Source: Octadecabacter sp. SW4
GTDB lineage: Bacteria > Pseudomonadota > Alphaproteobacteria > Rhodobacterales > Rhodobacteraceae
Assembly: GCF_008065155.1 (NCBI RefSeq)
Contig: NZ_CP042819.1
Coordinates: 434,001-498,000, forward strand
Length of the DNA: 64,000 nt
Reading direction: 5' to 3'
Part shown: positions 1-9,745 of the stretch, piece by piece
Position numbering within the stretch: the first letter of the stretch is position 1
How the letters are laid out: every line of letters begins with the position of its first letter
Made by a program: the position numbers and the translations under genes
Notes under the pieces: model-generated
Database searches by the model: none
Told to the model about the DNA's origin: nothing
What the model saw: the letters and a program-made list of their open reading frames with translations, nothing else

Positions 1-846
1 AGGTGGGACGCTGATTTCGCCCATGATGCGGACAGCGTGACAATTGATGGCCTGCGTTTGCCGTTCATCGGCACCGGCAAGATCGCGGACCTTCCGTTAG
101 CGGGCATCGATGTCGTGATCGATTGCACCGGCGTGTTCAAGACCGAGGCGAAGCTGGCACCATACTTTGACGCAGGCGTAAAGAAAGTCGTTGTGTCAGC
201 CCCGGTAAAGGACGGCGAGGCAGCAAATATCGTTTACGGGGTCAATCACGATGTTTACGACCCTGACCACCACCGGATCGTGACCGCCGCCAGTTGCACG
301 ACCAACTGCCTTGCTCCTGTCGTGAAAGTCATCCACGAGAACCTGCGCATCAAACATGGCTCTATCACGACAATCCATGATGTGACGAACACGCAAACCA
401 TCGTGGACCGTCCTGCCAAAGACCTGCGCCGCGCCCGCTCCGCCTTGAATTCCCTGATCCCGACAACCACGGGCAGCGCCACCGCCATCACCCTGATCTA
501 TCCCGAACTGACGGGCCGTTTGAACGGCCATGCGGTGCGTGTGCCGCTGCTCAATGCATCGCTCACGGACTGTGTGTTCGAGGTAGAGCGCGATACGACA
601 GCCCAAGAGGTGAACGCCCTGTTCAAAACCGCGTCAGAAGGGCCGCTGAAGGGTATTCTGGGCTACGAGGAACGCCCGCTTGTTTCGACCGATTACACCA
701 ACGACGAACGGTCCAGCATCGTGGATGCCCCGTCCACAATGGTGATCAACGGCACTCAGGTCAAAATCTACGCCTGGTATGACAACGAGATGGGCTATGC
801 CCACCGGCTGGTCGACGTCGCCTGTATGGTCGGGGACAGCCTGTGA
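1..846 (+). CDS. ArsJ-associated glyceraldehyde-3-phosphate dehydrogenase (5' end cut by window)
   Basis: The frame is open from base 1, so the N-terminus (start codon and most of the NAD-binding Rossmann region) lies outside the window. The visible part starts at the RWDAD stretch, keeps the family motif SCTTNC with the catalytic Cys codon at 295-297, and ends with the usual [11 protein letters not shown] segment. GAPDH converts glyceraldehyde 3-phosphate; with arsenate in place of phosphate it makes 1-arseno-3-phosphoglycerate. The stop overlaps the GTG start of an ArsJ-type MFS gene and an ACR3 gene follows, so this is most likely the arsenic-specific paralogue rather than the glycolytic enzyme. 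The assignment to arsenic metabolism rests on context; the GAPDH fold is clear from sequence. Confidence 0.9.
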   Translation, partial: RWDADFAHDADSVTIDGLRLPFIGTGKIADLPLAGIDVVIDCTGVFKTEAKLAPYFDAGVKKVVVSAPVKDGEAANIVYGVNHDVYDPDHHRIVTAASCTTNCLAPVVKVIHENLRIKHGSITTIHDVTNTQTIVDRPAKDLRRARSALNSLIPTTTGSATAITLIYPELTGRLNGHAVRVPLLNASLTDCVFEVERDTTAQEVNALFKTASEGPLKGILGYEERPLVSTDYTNDERSSIVDAPSTMVINGTQVKIYAWYDNEMGYAHRLVDVACMVGDSL

Positions 847-2120
847 GCAGCGCTTCCGCGCGGCCCGAGGGCCTTTCGGCCTATATCGCCGTCACGGCGG
901 CCTATTGGGCCTTCATGCTCACGGATGGCGCGCTACGCATGCTGGTGCTGTTGCACTTTCACGCGCTTGGCTTCTCGCCCGTGCAACTGGCCTATCTGTT
1001 CGTGTTTTACGAGATCGCGGGCATGGTCACCAATCTGGCTGCCGGATGGATATCAGCGCGGTTCGGCCTGACCTCGACCCTTTACGCGGGGCTGGGCATT
1101 CAGGTGCTCGCCCTGCTGGCACTGACGCAACTGGACCCAAATTGGGCAATCGGCGCTTCCGTCGCTTTCGTGATGATGGTTCAGGGGGCGAGCGGCGTTG
1201 CAAAAGACCTCGCCAAGATGTCATCGAAATCCGCCGTAAAGATCCTCGCACCCGCAGAAGGTGACGGCCTGTTTCGCTGGGTCGCCATGCTGACAGGCTC
1301 CAAGAATGCGGTGAAAGGGATCGGCTTTCTGCTGGGCGCGGCAATGCTGGCCACATTCGGGTTCACAACTGCCGTTCTTGGTATGGCGGCGGTTCTGTTT
1401 GTCATTCTGGTCGCGGTGCTGACCGCCATGCCCACCGGGCTTCCGAAGGGGCGCAAGGGGGCGAAGTTCTCCGAGGTCTTTTCAAAATCGGCCAACGTGA
1501 ATTGGCTATCACTGGCCCGCGTGTTTCTGTTCGGCGCGCGGGATGTGTGGTTCGTCGTCGGCATCCCGATCTATTTCTACGCCGTGCTGTCCGATGGCAG
1601 CGAAGCAGGCAACCGCGCCGCCTTTTTCCTGATCGGGACGTTCATGGCGCTTTGGATCATTCTTTATGGCGCGGTGCAGGCCACGGCGCCACGCCTGCTG
1701 CGTGCCAAAACCCGCGATGAATCGCAACTGATCGGTGCAGCCCGCGGATGGGCCTGGGCCTTGGCGCTTGTTCCGGCAGCGTTGGCGGCGGCGGCCGGGG
1801 CTGCTTCGGGCCCGCAGACATGGTTGACCCTGACGCTGATTGCCGGACTGTTGGTATTTGGCGGGATATTCGCCATCAATTCGGCGCTGCATTCCTATCT
1901 GATCCTCGCCTTCACCAAGGCCGAGCGGGTCACGATGGATGTGGGCTTTTATTACATGGCCAACGCCGGGGGCCGGCTTGCAGGCACCGTATTGTCGGGC
2001 CTGACCTATCAGGTCGGGGGATTGACGCTTATGCTCGCGACGGCGGCTGTCATGGTGGCAGCATCCGCCATCGCATCAGGACGGTTGTCGAGCGAACACA
2101 AGGTAGCGGGAACAGTATGA
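843..2120 (+). CDS. arsJ: ArsJ organoarsenical efflux MFS transporter
   Basis: A 425-residue, strongly hydrophobic protein with about 12 membrane segments, in the major facilitator superfamily. The start is a GTG overlapping the GAPDH stop (GTGA), which indicates translational coupling. The N-terminal stretch with [20 protein letters not shown] and the motif [16 protein letters not shown] fit the ArsJ family, which exports 1-arseno-3-phosphoglycerate made by the partner GAPDH; the product then hydrolyses outside, giving net arsenate removal. The next gene is an ACR3 arsenite exporter overlapping by ATGA. An ArsR-type regulator would be expected upstream, outside the window. Confidence 0.88.
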   Translation: MSSASARPEGLSAYIAVTAAYWAFMLTDGALRMLVLLHFHALGFSPVQLAYLFVFYEIAGMVTNLAAGWISARFGLTSTLYAGLGIQVLALLALTQLDPNWAIGASVAFVMMVQGASGVAKDLAKMSSKSAVKILAPAEGDGLFRWVAMLTGSKNAVKGIGFLLGAAMLATFGFTTAVLGMAAVLFVILVAVLTAMPTGLPKGRKGAKFSEVFSKSANVNWLSLARVFLFGARDVWFVVGIPIYFYAVLSDGSEAGNRAAFFLIGTFMALWIILYGAVQATAPRLLRAKTRDESQLIGAARGWAWALALVPAALAAAAGAASGPQTWLTLTLIAGLLVFGGIFAINSALHSYLILAFTKAERVTMDVGFYYMANAGGRLAGTVLSGLTYQVGGLTLMLATAAVMVAASAIASGRLSSEHKVAGTV

Positions 2121-3154
2121 GCATATTTGAACGCTACCTGACGGTTTGGATCGCGCTGGCTATCGTGGCCGGGATCGCCATTGGCAGCGTCGCACCCGCT
2201 CTGGTTTCCGCGATTGCAATGGCCGAAGTTGCCCGTGTGAACCTTGTGGTGGCCGTTTTGATCTGGGCGATGGTTTATCCGATGATGGTCGGTGTTGACC
2301 CCGCCAGCCTGCGCGATGTGGTCAAACAACCCAAAGGTCTGGCCATCACGCTGACGGTCAACTGGCTGATCAAGCCGTTTTCGATGGCCGCGCTTGGTGT
2401 TTTGTTCTTTGAAGTCGTTTTTGCGGATCTGATCGCGCCCGAGGATGCGCAGCAATACATCGCCGGTTTGATCCTGCTGGGGGCTGCGCCCTGCACGGCC
2501 ATGGTTTTTGTCTGGTCACAACTGACCCGTGGCGATGAAAGCTATACTCTGGTGCAGGTCACGGTGAATGATTTTATCATGGTATTCGCCTTTGCGCCGA
2601 TTGTCGCATTTCTATTGGGTGTCACCGATATTGTTGTCCCCTGGGAGACGCTGGTGTTGTCCGTCATTCTTTTTGTGGCGCTGCCACTGGCAGCAGGTCT
2701 GTTGACCCGAAGGCGGCTGGGCAGTGCCGAACGCATCGGCGCATTTCAGGCGCGGATCAAGCCTTGGTCCGTTATCGGCCTGATTGCGACGGTCGTGATT
2801 CTCTTTGCGTTGCAGGGGCAGGTCATTCTGGACCGCCCGCAGGTCATCGTTCTGATTGCGGTCCCGATCCTGTTGCAATCCTACGGCATCTTCATGCTGG
2901 CCTATTCGGCGGCTTACGCCCTGAAAGTTCCGCACCGGATCGCGGCCCCCTGCGCCATGATCGGGACATCGAATTTCTTTGAATTGGCCGTGGCGGTCGC
3001 CATCAGCCTGTTTGGCCTGAATTCAGGCGCAGCACTGGCCACGGTTGTCGGTGTTCTTGTCGAAGTGCCTGTGATGCTTTCACTTGTGGCCTTTGCCAAT
3101 CGCACCAGGTCGCGCTTTACCTCGGAACCGGACACCGAAACCAAGACGTCCTAG
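2117..3154 (+). CDS. arsB: ACR3-family arsenite efflux permease
   Basis: The start is the ATG at 2117 in the ATGA overlap with the arsJ stop; the frame is open further upstream but that part runs inside arsJ. The 345-residue product is a bile-acid/arsenite superfamily membrane protein with about ten helices. It carries the ACR3 motif [13 protein letters not shown] with the conserved membrane Cys needed for arsenite transport, and PFSMAALG in an early helix. It expels arsenite across the inner membrane, complementing the arsenate route of GAPDH plus ArsJ. Some databases call this family arsB; by sequence it is ACR3, not the ArsB of plasmid R773. Confidence 0.92.
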   Translation: MSIFERYLTVWIALAIVAGIAIGSVAPALVSAIAMAEVARVNLVVAVLIWAMVYPMMVGVDPASLRDVVKQPKGLAITLTVNWLIKPFSMAALGVLFFEVVFADLIAPEDAQQYIAGLILLGAAPCTAMVFVWSQLTRGDESYTLVQVTVNDFIMVFAFAPIVAFLLGVTDIVVPWETLVLSVILFVALPLAAGLLTRRRLGSAERIGAFQARIKPWSVIGLIATVVILFALQGQVILDRPQVIVLIAVPILLQSYGIFMLAYSAAYALKVPHRIAAPCAMIGTSNFFELAVAVAISLFGLNSGAALATVVGVLVEVPVMLSLVAFANRTRSRFTSEPDTETKTS

Positions 3155-3208
3155 ACCACAGCGAACCAGCCAATGCGCCGGGTGTGGGCCAAAACATGCG
3201 GATATCCG

Positions 3209-3856
3209 TCAGGCGGGTGACAGGCGGCGGCCAAGGGAGTTCATGGTCCAGTCGGCAAAGTCGATCAGCAGTTGATCAGACCCACGATCAAAGGCGTCGA
3301 TCAGTGCGGGCGTCTCTGTCGAGGCTGAGATCGCTTGCGCGCGGAACGTCCGGCTTGCAATGACGCTGGCGTCACGCTCGCGGATCAACCGCGATGTCAT
3401 GCTGATGGAAATAACCGCGCCAACCCCGTCCGGTGCCAATTCGGCGTGGAAATCAACCAGTTCGGTTATGATGGCATAATCGCCGCTTCCCGCCAACGGA
3501 CGGCGGCCCACATAGCGCAATCCGCCGGTGTTTTCCAAGCTGCGAACCATCAGCGTTTGCAGCATCACAGGCGTTTCATCACCCCAGCGCGCCGCGGGCA
3601 GATATTGCGCCTGCAGGGCGTCGGGGCGGATCAAAATCCGGTCCGTCTCGAGCACGCCACTGGTGGTTGGCAGTTCGACAATCACGTCACGTGCCAGCGG
3701 ACCGCCCGGCGCCACAGGTGCATCGTCGGGTGCGCGTAGATCGTAAACGGCAAGTGGAGTGCTCACATCACCCAGCGCACCCAGTGTCGCGCATCCGGTC
3801 AGCAAGGGGATCATCGCTAACAGGGCGACAAGTCTGAGTTTGACAGCGAAAGTCAT
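3209..3856 (-). CDS. Mla/PqiC-type ABC transport auxiliary lipoprotein
   Basis: About 215 residues from the ATG at 3856. That start was chosen because it directly precedes a lipoprotein signal peptide with lipobox LLTGC, and the frame upstream runs into the MCE gene. The mature part is a small PqiC/YmbA-like domain seen beside MCE transporters. It would be anchored in a membrane and act in the periplasm as the partner of the MCE protein encoded 8 bases upstream. It is last in the permease-ATPase-MCE-lipoprotein operon. The specific lipid substrate cannot be read from sequence. Confidence 0.82.
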   Translation of the reverse strand: MTFAVKLRLVALLAMIPLLTGCATLGALGDVSTPLAVYDLRAPDDAPVAPGGPLARDVIVELPTTSGVLETDRILIRPDALQAQYLPAARWGDETPVMLQTLMVRSLENTGGLRYVGRRPLAGSGDYAIITELVDFHAELAPDGVGAVISISMTSRLIRERDASVIASRTFRAQAISASTETPALIDAFDRGSDQLLIDFADWTMNSLGRRLSPA

Positions 3857-3863
3857 GGCGCAT

Positions 3864-5600
3864 TCATCTCCGGAACTCGGGTGATTGTTGATCAAGGAAG
3901 AACCGCGCCGGGTCACGTTGGATTTGTTGGGTCAGCCGGTCAAGGTTGCTGATCAGCTCGCGGGCTTCATCGGCAAGGCGGGTATATAGCGGCAGGCCGG
4001 TGGTACTAAACGTGGTGATCGGTGGGCCAGCAGCCCCGATCACCTGCTGTAGCGAATCAAACGCGCCTTCTGCGGATTGGCTGGCGGCACGCAATTCAGC
4101 GGTGATTTCAGGCAGGTCGGCCGAGACTTGACCAATCGCTTGGTTGAGCGTGGCCAGACTGGTTTCGAGGCCTGTGATAATACCGTCGATATCATCGTTG
4201 ATCACCCGATCCGCTCCGTCAAAAGCGCGTTCAGCCGCAGCCAGTGTGCGGTTGCCGGTTTCCAGCGCGGCGTTGATTGCCGCAAGCGTGGCATTGGCGT
4301 TGCTAAAGGTCTCGGTGACCTGTGTCAGGGCGGTTTCAGCTGAAAGGCTTAGCCCTTCGATCCGGCCGCTGGCCGTTGACAGGTCTTCGCCCACCTGCGT
4401 GATCACACGGGATGCCGTTTCGGTTGCGGTGCGGATATCAGCGACAATGACGGGTAAATCGGTGCCTGCGACTTTGCCGATTTCGGCAATCACGGTGGTC
4501 GCATCGGCGACCGCAGCGCGCGTTTCCACCAAAAGCGGCGTGCCTTCGGTTTGCAGCAATGTGTCGAAACTTGCGGCGGCGCTGTCGACTGTGCTGGCGG
4601 CTTGTGAAAGCTGTGCAAGCAATTCATCGACCGCGGCCAGGGTCGCCTCGGCCTCGGCCAGGCGACTGTTGGCGGTGGTGCCGGTGGTGCTGAAGGTCGC
4701 GATCAGGCCTTGGGCATCAGCGCTGAGTGCGGCAATCGTCGCCTGCAATTCGGCAACTGTGGTGCGCAGGGAGTCTGTCGTGACGGTCAGGTCTTCGGTG
4801 ATAAATGTGCCCGCGACAGCGATCGTATCCTGCGCGACCGACAGTGTTTCAGTGCCCGTTGTCAGCATCGTGCCGGCCTCGTCTGTCAGATTGCCGATCG
4901 AGGTGAGTGTAGCATCAGCCGTTTGCAGCAAGCCCTCCAGATCATCCGACAACCCTTCAAGAATCTTGTTGAATTCGCTGATCTGAGTCGCAAATTCGGT
5001 GACCGATCCGGCGACTTCGGAAAAATCCTCGAGCGTGCTTGCAAAGGTCGCCGAAGCGTCTTCGACATTGGTCAAAATCCGGTCGATCCGGTCTTGGTTG
5101 TTACCAAGAAGTGCGCCCAATTCCTCGACCACGACAAGGGTTTCGTTGACCAGTTGCGGCGCATCTTCCGACAGGGTCTGGATGACAGAACGGCCAGCCG
5201 TGATTTCGGGCACCGGCATGGCGTCGGTCGGCGCCAACAGTGGTGTCTCGGGCGTTCCAGGGCCGATCTGAACAAACGATACGCCCGTGACGCCCTGCGC
5301 CTCGATCGTGGCAATGCTGTCGGCGCGCACTGGGGTGTCGGCCTCCACTTCGACGCGAACAAGAATTGTGCCATCGCGATCAGGGGCCAGACGCACGTCA
5401 ACCACCTGCCCGACAGGCAAGCCGCTAAAGCGCACGTCAGAGGCATCGCTCAGACCCGAAACCGAGGTAAAGCGCACGTCGTAATAGGAAAACTGGCGGT
5501 CTAGTTCGACCCGCGCAAACCATAGGAACAGGGCGACGATGCCCAGCACCCCCGCAAGGGTAAACGCGCCGATCAGGATGTAATTGGCCCTTGTTTCCAT
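3864..5600 (-). CDS. MCE-domain (MlaD-like) lipid transport protein
   Basis: A 578-residue protein with one N-terminal membrane helix (residues ~7-28) and a single MCE domain (~36-125, including the VSGLSDASDVRFSG and GVTGVSFVQIG segments). Then comes a very long Thr/Ala/Leu/Glu-rich helical region (~150-560) made of repeated amphipathic stretches, likely a coiled-coil needle or bundle crossing the periplasm. MCE proteins receive phospholipids from or deliver them to the MlaE-type permease. This is much longer than E. coli MlaD (~180 residues) and closer to the long-tailed MCE proteins common in alphaproteobacteria. It begins 9 bases after the ATPase gene. Confidence 0.87.
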   Translation of the reverse strand: METRANYILIGAFTLAGVLGIVALFLWFARVELDRQFSYYDVRFTSVSGLSDASDVRFSGLPVGQVVDVRLAPDRDGTILVRVEVEADTPVRADSIATIEAQGVTGVSFVQIGPGTPETPLLAPTDAMPVPEITAGRSVIQTLSEDAPQLVNETLVVVEELGALLGNNQDRIDRILTNVEDASATFASTLEDFSEVAGSVTEFATQISEFNKILEGLSDDLEGLLQTADATLTSIGNLTDEAGTMLTTGTETLSVAQDTIAVAGTFITEDLTVTTDSLRTTVAELQATIAALSADAQGLIATFSTTGTTANSRLAEAEATLAAVDELLAQLSQAASTVDSAAASFDTLLQTEGTPLLVETRAAVADATTVIAEIGKVAGTDLPVIVADIRTATETASRVITQVGEDLSTASGRIEGLSLSAETALTQVTETFSNANATLAAINAALETGNRTLAAAERAFDGADRVINDDIDGIITGLETSLATLNQAIGQVSADLPEITAELRAASQSAEGAFDSLQQVIGAAGPPITTFSTTGLPLYTRLADEARELISNLDRLTQQIQRDPARFFLDQQSPEFRR

Positions 5601-5609
5601 AGCTTTGCG

Positions 5610-6430
5610 TCAGACCCTTGTTTGCTCGGTCGCGGTTTCTTTTGTATCAAGCGCGGCCCGCGCGCGCGGCCCGTTAAAGTATTCATGCACCCACGGGTGA
5701 TCGACGTGCAGCATCTCTTGCATCGTGCCGGTCACCAGCACGCGGCGTTCTGACAGCACAGCAATCCGGTCACACACCGCGTGCAAGGTATCAAGGTCGT
5801 GGGTCACAAGAAAGACCGTCAAATCAAGGTCCCGGCTAAGGCTGCGGATCAGCATATCGAACTCGGTCGCGCCAATCGGGTCGAGCCCGGCAGTCGGTTC
5901 GTCCAAGAACACGATCTGCGGATCAAGAGCAAGGGCGCGTGCCAATCCAGCGCGCTTGCGCATCCCGCCTGACAGTTCGGACGGATATTTATCCCCCGCC
6001 AGATAGGGCAGCCCCACCATCGAAATCTTGAGGTCCGCCAGATCGCGCCGGATCGCGGGATCAAGCCCTTCAATCGTGCGCATCGGCACTTCGACGTTTT
6101 CGCGCACGGTCAGCGACGAAAACAGCGCCCCATCCTGAAACATCACGCCCCAATTGGCCGCAACAGCGTTCAGCGCATCCTGATCCGCGTTTAACAGGTC
6201 GGTCCCAAGCACGTTGATCGTGCCCGCAGCCGGTGTGTTCAGCCCGGCGATCGTGCGCAGCAGCACAGACTTGCCGGTGCCGGACCCCCCACCACACCAA
6301 GAATTTCACCGCGATAGATATCCAGATCAAGGTCTTCGTGCACCACTTGCGTGCCAAACTGATTGCGTAGCCCGCGGATTGAAATCACGACATCCTTGTC
6401 AGATTTTGGCGTCTGCTGGGTCATCGTCAC
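5610..6430 (-). CDS. MlaF-like ABC transporter ATPase, apparent one-base frameshift in Walker A
   Basis: The N-terminal 50 or so residues (MTMTQQTPKSDKDVVISIRGL onwards, ATG at 6430 overlapping the permease stop) lie in one frame and the rest in another. The frame breaks inside the P-loop: the sequence reads GVVGG then PAPAS, whereas one extra G in the run at 6285-6290 would give GVVGGSGTGKSVLLRTIAGL, a perfect Walker A. Downstream the signature LSGGMRKRAGLARAL, Walker B IVFLDEPTAGLDP and H-loop VTHD are intact. Restored length is 273 residues, normal for MlaF. It energises the MlaE-like permease. A base-calling error is likelier than true loss, because the rest is perfectly conserved. Confidence 0.85.
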
Positions 6431-7557
6431 ATCCCGATCTGTGCAAAAAAGATCGAAAACAGCGCGTCAGCGACGATCACCGCAAAGATTGCTGTCACTA
6501 CCGAGGCGGAGGTCATGCGACCAAGCGATTCTGCGTTGCTTTTCACCCGCATCCCCGCGTGGCAGCCGACGACTCCGATGATCAACGCAAATACCGGTGC
6601 CTTGATCATGCCGACGATCACGTGGCTGATATCGGTGCCATTGACCAGCCGCGTGGTGAACATCGCGGGCGAAATGCCCAGATCGACCCATGCCATGATT
6701 CCACCGCCCAGCAGCCCCATAAGATCGGCGATCAACCCCAGGATTGGCAGCATGATCACCAGCGCAAGGATACGTGGCACAAACAGCGTCATCGCCGGAT
6801 CAAGACCCAATCCGTGCATCGCGTCAATTTCTTCACGCATCTTCATCGAGCCAATCGCGGCGGTAAAGGCCGAAGCGGTGCGCCCCGCTACAATGATCGC
6901 CGTCAACAGTATGCCCAATTCGCGCAGGATCGAGATTGCGATCAGATCAACCACAAAGACCTCGGCCCCGAACTGGCGCAACTGCGTGGACCCTTGGAAC
7001 GCCAGCACAACCCCAATCAGAAACGCCATCAGCGCAACGATAGGAACGGCCTTGAGCCCGACATCTTCGCAATGATGCACAAGCGCGGTCAGCCGGAATT
7101 CCTTTGGGTGACGTATGGATCGCGCGAGCCGCGCCAGAAACAGCCCAAAATAGCCGACAAGCGCCAGAACGAACCTCACGCCGTCCGTCACCGCCATGCC
7201 CAGTCCTGCAAGCCGGTCCGCAAAGGTCGCGGGCGTGGCTGCGGCTTGGGTCGGGGCAGGCATGGCGCTTGTCACAGTTTCCAGCAGACCACGAGGGCCG
7301 TCATCCGCGCCCGCGATCTCAAGCGATTGCCCCGCATCATCAAGGCGGGTCTTGAAGGTTGAAATGGCCCAGGCGCCCGCCGTATCAAACCGCGTTACGC
7401 CGGACATATCCAACCTTACGGGCTGGTCGGTCGCAATATCCCGCAACGCGGCAACAAACGGCGTGACATTGCGCAAGGATACCTCGCCTTGCAGCGTGAC
7501 AACCACCTGACGCTTTGATGATGTGATCCTGATATCGGGGCCGTCGCGCTTTTCCAT
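6427..7557 (-). CDS. MlaE-like ABC permease with N-terminal STAS domain
   Basis: A 376-residue protein. Residues ~8-95 form a STAS/MlaB-like domain (VRLDMSGVTRFDTAGAWAI), and residues ~120-376 form an MlaE permease domain with five or so membrane helices and the segments AFLIGVVLAFQGSTQLRQFGAEVF and GRTASAFTAAIGSMKMREEIDAM. In E. coli the STAS protein MlaB is separate; here it is fused. It is the first gene of the four-gene Mla/MCE operon and its stop overlaps the ATPase start by ATGA. The complex moves phospholipid between inner membrane and periplasm. Direction and substrate are not visible. Confidence 0.9.
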   Translation of the reverse strand: MEKRDGPDIRITSSKRQVVVTLQGEVSLRNVTPFVAALRDIATDQPVRLDMSGVTRFDTAGAWAISTFKTRLDDAGQSLEIAGADDGPRGLLETVTSAMPAPTQAAATPATFADRLAGLGMAVTDGVRFVLALVGYFGLFLARLARSIRHPKEFRLTALVHHCEDVGLKAVPIVALMAFLIGVVLAFQGSTQLRQFGAEVFVVDLIAISILRELGILLTAIIVAGRTASAFTAAIGSMKMREEIDAMHGLGLDPAMTLFVPRILALVIMLPILGLIADLMGLLGGGIMAWVDLGISPAMFTTRLVNGTDISHVIVGMIKAPVFALIIGVVGCHAGMRVKSNAESLGRMTSASVVTAIFAVIVADALFSIFFAQIGM

Positions 7558-7664
7558 CGTCTGGACATTATGCGTTTGCGCAAGGCCCGAACAGCGGATT
7601 TTCTAGTGTCTTGGTCGCCGCCCGTGCAATCTCGTGGGCTTGGGGCTGCCGCTTCATGGTCGCG

Positions 7665-8927
7665 TCAATACACCTGCCGCAGGCCTGCCGCTTTGAAGTA
7701 TCGGCTGACGCACCGCAGGACATGGCCCTCTATCAGGTCGTTCGCCGTCGTGGGGATTTCGCCAAACTCCGCCCCCATGAACGACTGTGACACAAGCGTT
7801 TCGGGCAGGGGTAAGCCGGACAAGTTCTGCAACAGTCGTGAGAGCGCGCCGGACACGGCCGGATCTGTCCAATAATACCGGATGCGGTCGCTATAGCTGT
7901 AAACCCGCAACCTTGCGACCTCGGGGTCGGTCCCCTTGTAATAGGCGGACCAGAAGTCGGGCCGATCCGTCATGCGTTGGATCATGATTTCGCGAATACG
8001 CGACGGTGATGCGATATCGAGGTGTGCTTCGATTTCGGCCAGCGCCCAGATTGCCTCGCGGAAACGGAATGTCAGTTCAGGGCCGACCTTGAGAAAGAAA
8101 AAGTGGTTCTCGACGAGTGCCGCGAGGGCCGCAGTCGATTGATAATCGGTCGAATGGGCTTCAAACGTCAGCCCGTCATCAGCAAGGATCGCAGCACAAA
8201 GCGGCGCTGCCTTTTCTGCTGCGAACGGATAGACCGAGGTATGCCCGAAATCGACGCCGGGCTGGGTGACGACCGACACGATCCGCGCCCAAGCTTCCTG
8301 CAACCCGCGCGCCATAAAGGCAGCGTGATGCGTGTCAATTGTAGCGCGGTAGCGATCAATCGACGTCACATCAAGCACGTTGGGTTCGTCGGTTTCGCCG
8401 CCGGGAATAGGGACTTCAGTGCCGATGATGTAACACAGCTCTGAGGGGTCGGGCGCATATTTTTCGGCCACCGCGCAAAGGTCGGCAGCACGTTCGGCGA
8501 TTTGCTCGAATGTCGGATTCGGTTCGCCACCGCAGGCCATGCTTGTGTCCAGATGGATTTTTCCAAAGCCCGCTTGCACGTAGGATTTCACCAGCTCACG
8601 CGACTTTTCCATAGCGATATCAATCGGTTCATTTCTCCAGACGTTCGGGCCAAGATGATCGCCACCAAGGATCAGCTGTGTCATCGGCACGCCCGCGTCA
8701 CTTGCCAAGCCGCGTAGCCACGCCATGAAATCCGCAGCCGTCATGCCGGTATACCCGCCGTCCTGATTGACTTGATTGCAGGTCGCCTCGATCACCGTGG
8801 GCAGCTCGGTTTGTTTGGCATGGGCCAGCACGGCACGCAAAACATGTTCATTGGCGGTGCAGAAACAAGGAAGGCCAATCGCTTCGCCAGCGCGGTTGCG
8901 CGCGATGAGGTCTTTGATGATGCTCAT
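7665..8927 (-). CDS. KbaZ/GatZ-type tagatose-1,6-bisphosphate aldolase accessory subunit
   Basis: A 420-residue protein matching the D-tagatose-bisphosphate aldolase class II non-catalytic subunit family throughout: LPCFCTANEHVLRAVLAHAK, EATCNQVNQDGGYTGM, LGGDHLGPNVWRNEP, KIHLDTSMACGGEP. The ATG at 8927 is preceded by a good AGGAGA ribosome site. In E. coli GatZ and KbaZ support the aldolases GatY and KbaY in galactitol and GalNAc breakdown. No aldolase partner gene is seen in this window. An AgaS-like gene 17 kb away hints at GalNAc use, but the substrate is not proven; related proteins occur in other sugar operons. Confidence 0.85.
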   Translation of the reverse strand: MSIIKDLIARNRAGEAIGLPCFCTANEHVLRAVLAHAKQTELPTVIEATCNQVNQDGGYTGMTAADFMAWLRGLASDAGVPMTQLILGGDHLGPNVWRNEPIDIAMEKSRELVKSYVQAGFGKIHLDTSMACGGEPNPTFEQIAERAADLCAVAEKYAPDPSELCYIIGTEVPIPGGETDEPNVLDVTSIDRYRATIDTHHAAFMARGLQEAWARIVSVVTQPGVDFGHTSVYPFAAEKAAPLCAAILADDGLTFEAHSTDYQSTAALAALVENHFFFLKVGPELTFRFREAIWALAEIEAHLDIASPSRIREIMIQRMTDRPDFWSAYYKGTDPEVARLRVYSYSDRIRYYWTDPAVSGALSRLLQNLSGLPLPETLVSQSFMGAEFGEIPTTANDLIEGHVLRCVSRYFKAAGLRQVY

Positions 8928-8981
8928 GCGGTTTTCTCCTTTCGCGGGGCGTTGAAGAAGATCGTGACTCGCCGCTGGATC

Positions 8982-9713
8982 CTACACTTTGTAGGTTGGC
9001 AACGCCTGAAAGGCTGCACGCAACGCATCACCCCAACCCGTTGAAATGGCCTGATAAATGGGGTCGTTTTCTTCGATACGGATCGTGCGATCACCGTTGA
9101 AATGATCGTTTTCGTGGATCAGCAGATCAAAGGGCAGGCCGCAGGACAGGTTTGATTTCACCGTTGAATCAAACGACACCAGCAACAGTTTGACAGCCTC
9201 GTCAAAGGGCATGTCCGCATCATAAGCGCGCACCAGGATCGGCTTGCCGTATTTGGTTTCACCAACCTGGAAAAACGGCGTATCTTCGCTGATTTCGATG
9301 AAATTCCCCTGCGGATAGACCAGGAAAATCGTCGGCTTGCCGCCCTTGATCTGGCCGCCAACAATCGCCGAGGCGCTGAACTGGTCGTTGGCCGTCGGGC
9401 CGTTGGGGTTGCTGTAGGCGATGACCTCCTTGAGGGTTTCACCCACCAGCCGCGCGACCTGAAACATTGTGTCCTGGCGCAAAATGCTGGGGTCGCGGTC
9501 TTCTGTCGCGACCGAACGTTCCTCAAGCAGGCTGATCATCGCTTGGGTCGTGGCAAGATTGCCCGCCGTCATGATGGTGATCGACCGCTCGCCGTTGACC
9601 GCCCAGTTGAACAGCTTGCGTGTGGTCGAAAAATTATCGACACCTGCGTTCGTGCGTGTGTCCGACATGAACACCAAACCGGCGTTCAGCCGCATTCCGA
9701 CACAATAGGTCAT
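8982..9713 (-). CDS. Anbu proteasome-type peptidase
   Basis: 243 residues starting MTYCVGMRL, so removal of Met exposes a Thr1 nucleophile as in proteasome beta subunits. The segments GLVFMSDTRTNAGVD, TAGNLATTQA and the C-terminal IRIEENDPIYQAIS fit the Anbu (ancestral beta subunit) family, which forms open helical rings rather than closed barrels. It is the last gene of a four-gene leftward cluster with a transglutaminase-like protein, an alpha-E protein and a circularly permuted ATP-grasp, the arrangement usually found with Anbu. The biological role is unsettled; links to peptide ligation and turnover have been proposed. Confidence 0.9.
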   Translation of the reverse strand: MTYCVGMRLNAGLVFMSDTRTNAGVDNFSTTRKLFNWAVNGERSITIMTAGNLATTQAMISLLEERSVATEDRDPSILRQDTMFQVARLVGETLKEVIAYSNPNGPTANDQFSASAIVGGQIKGGKPTIFLVYPQGNFIEISEDTPFFQVGETKYGKPILVRAYDADMPFDEAVKLLLVSFDSTVKSNLSCGLPFDLLIHENDHFNGDRTIRIEENDPIYQAISTGWGDALRAAFQALPTYKV

Positions 9714-9745
9714 TTAATCGTATCCATGTGAAACCTGTCGCAGTG

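Noticed and set aside
1..846. GAPDH as the housekeeping glycolytic enzyme
   Set aside because: Overlap with arsJ and the following ACR3 gene make the arsenic-specific paralogue more likely, though not proven.
1748..2116. An upstream extension of the ACR3 gene
   Set aside because: The extension overlaps arsJ and is Gly/Arg-rich; the ATG in the ATGA overlap gives a normal-length ACR3.
6214..7362. A 382-codon plus-strand open frame over the Mla permease and ATPase
   Set aside because: Antisense shadow; the permease and ATPase motifs on the minus strand are unmistakable.
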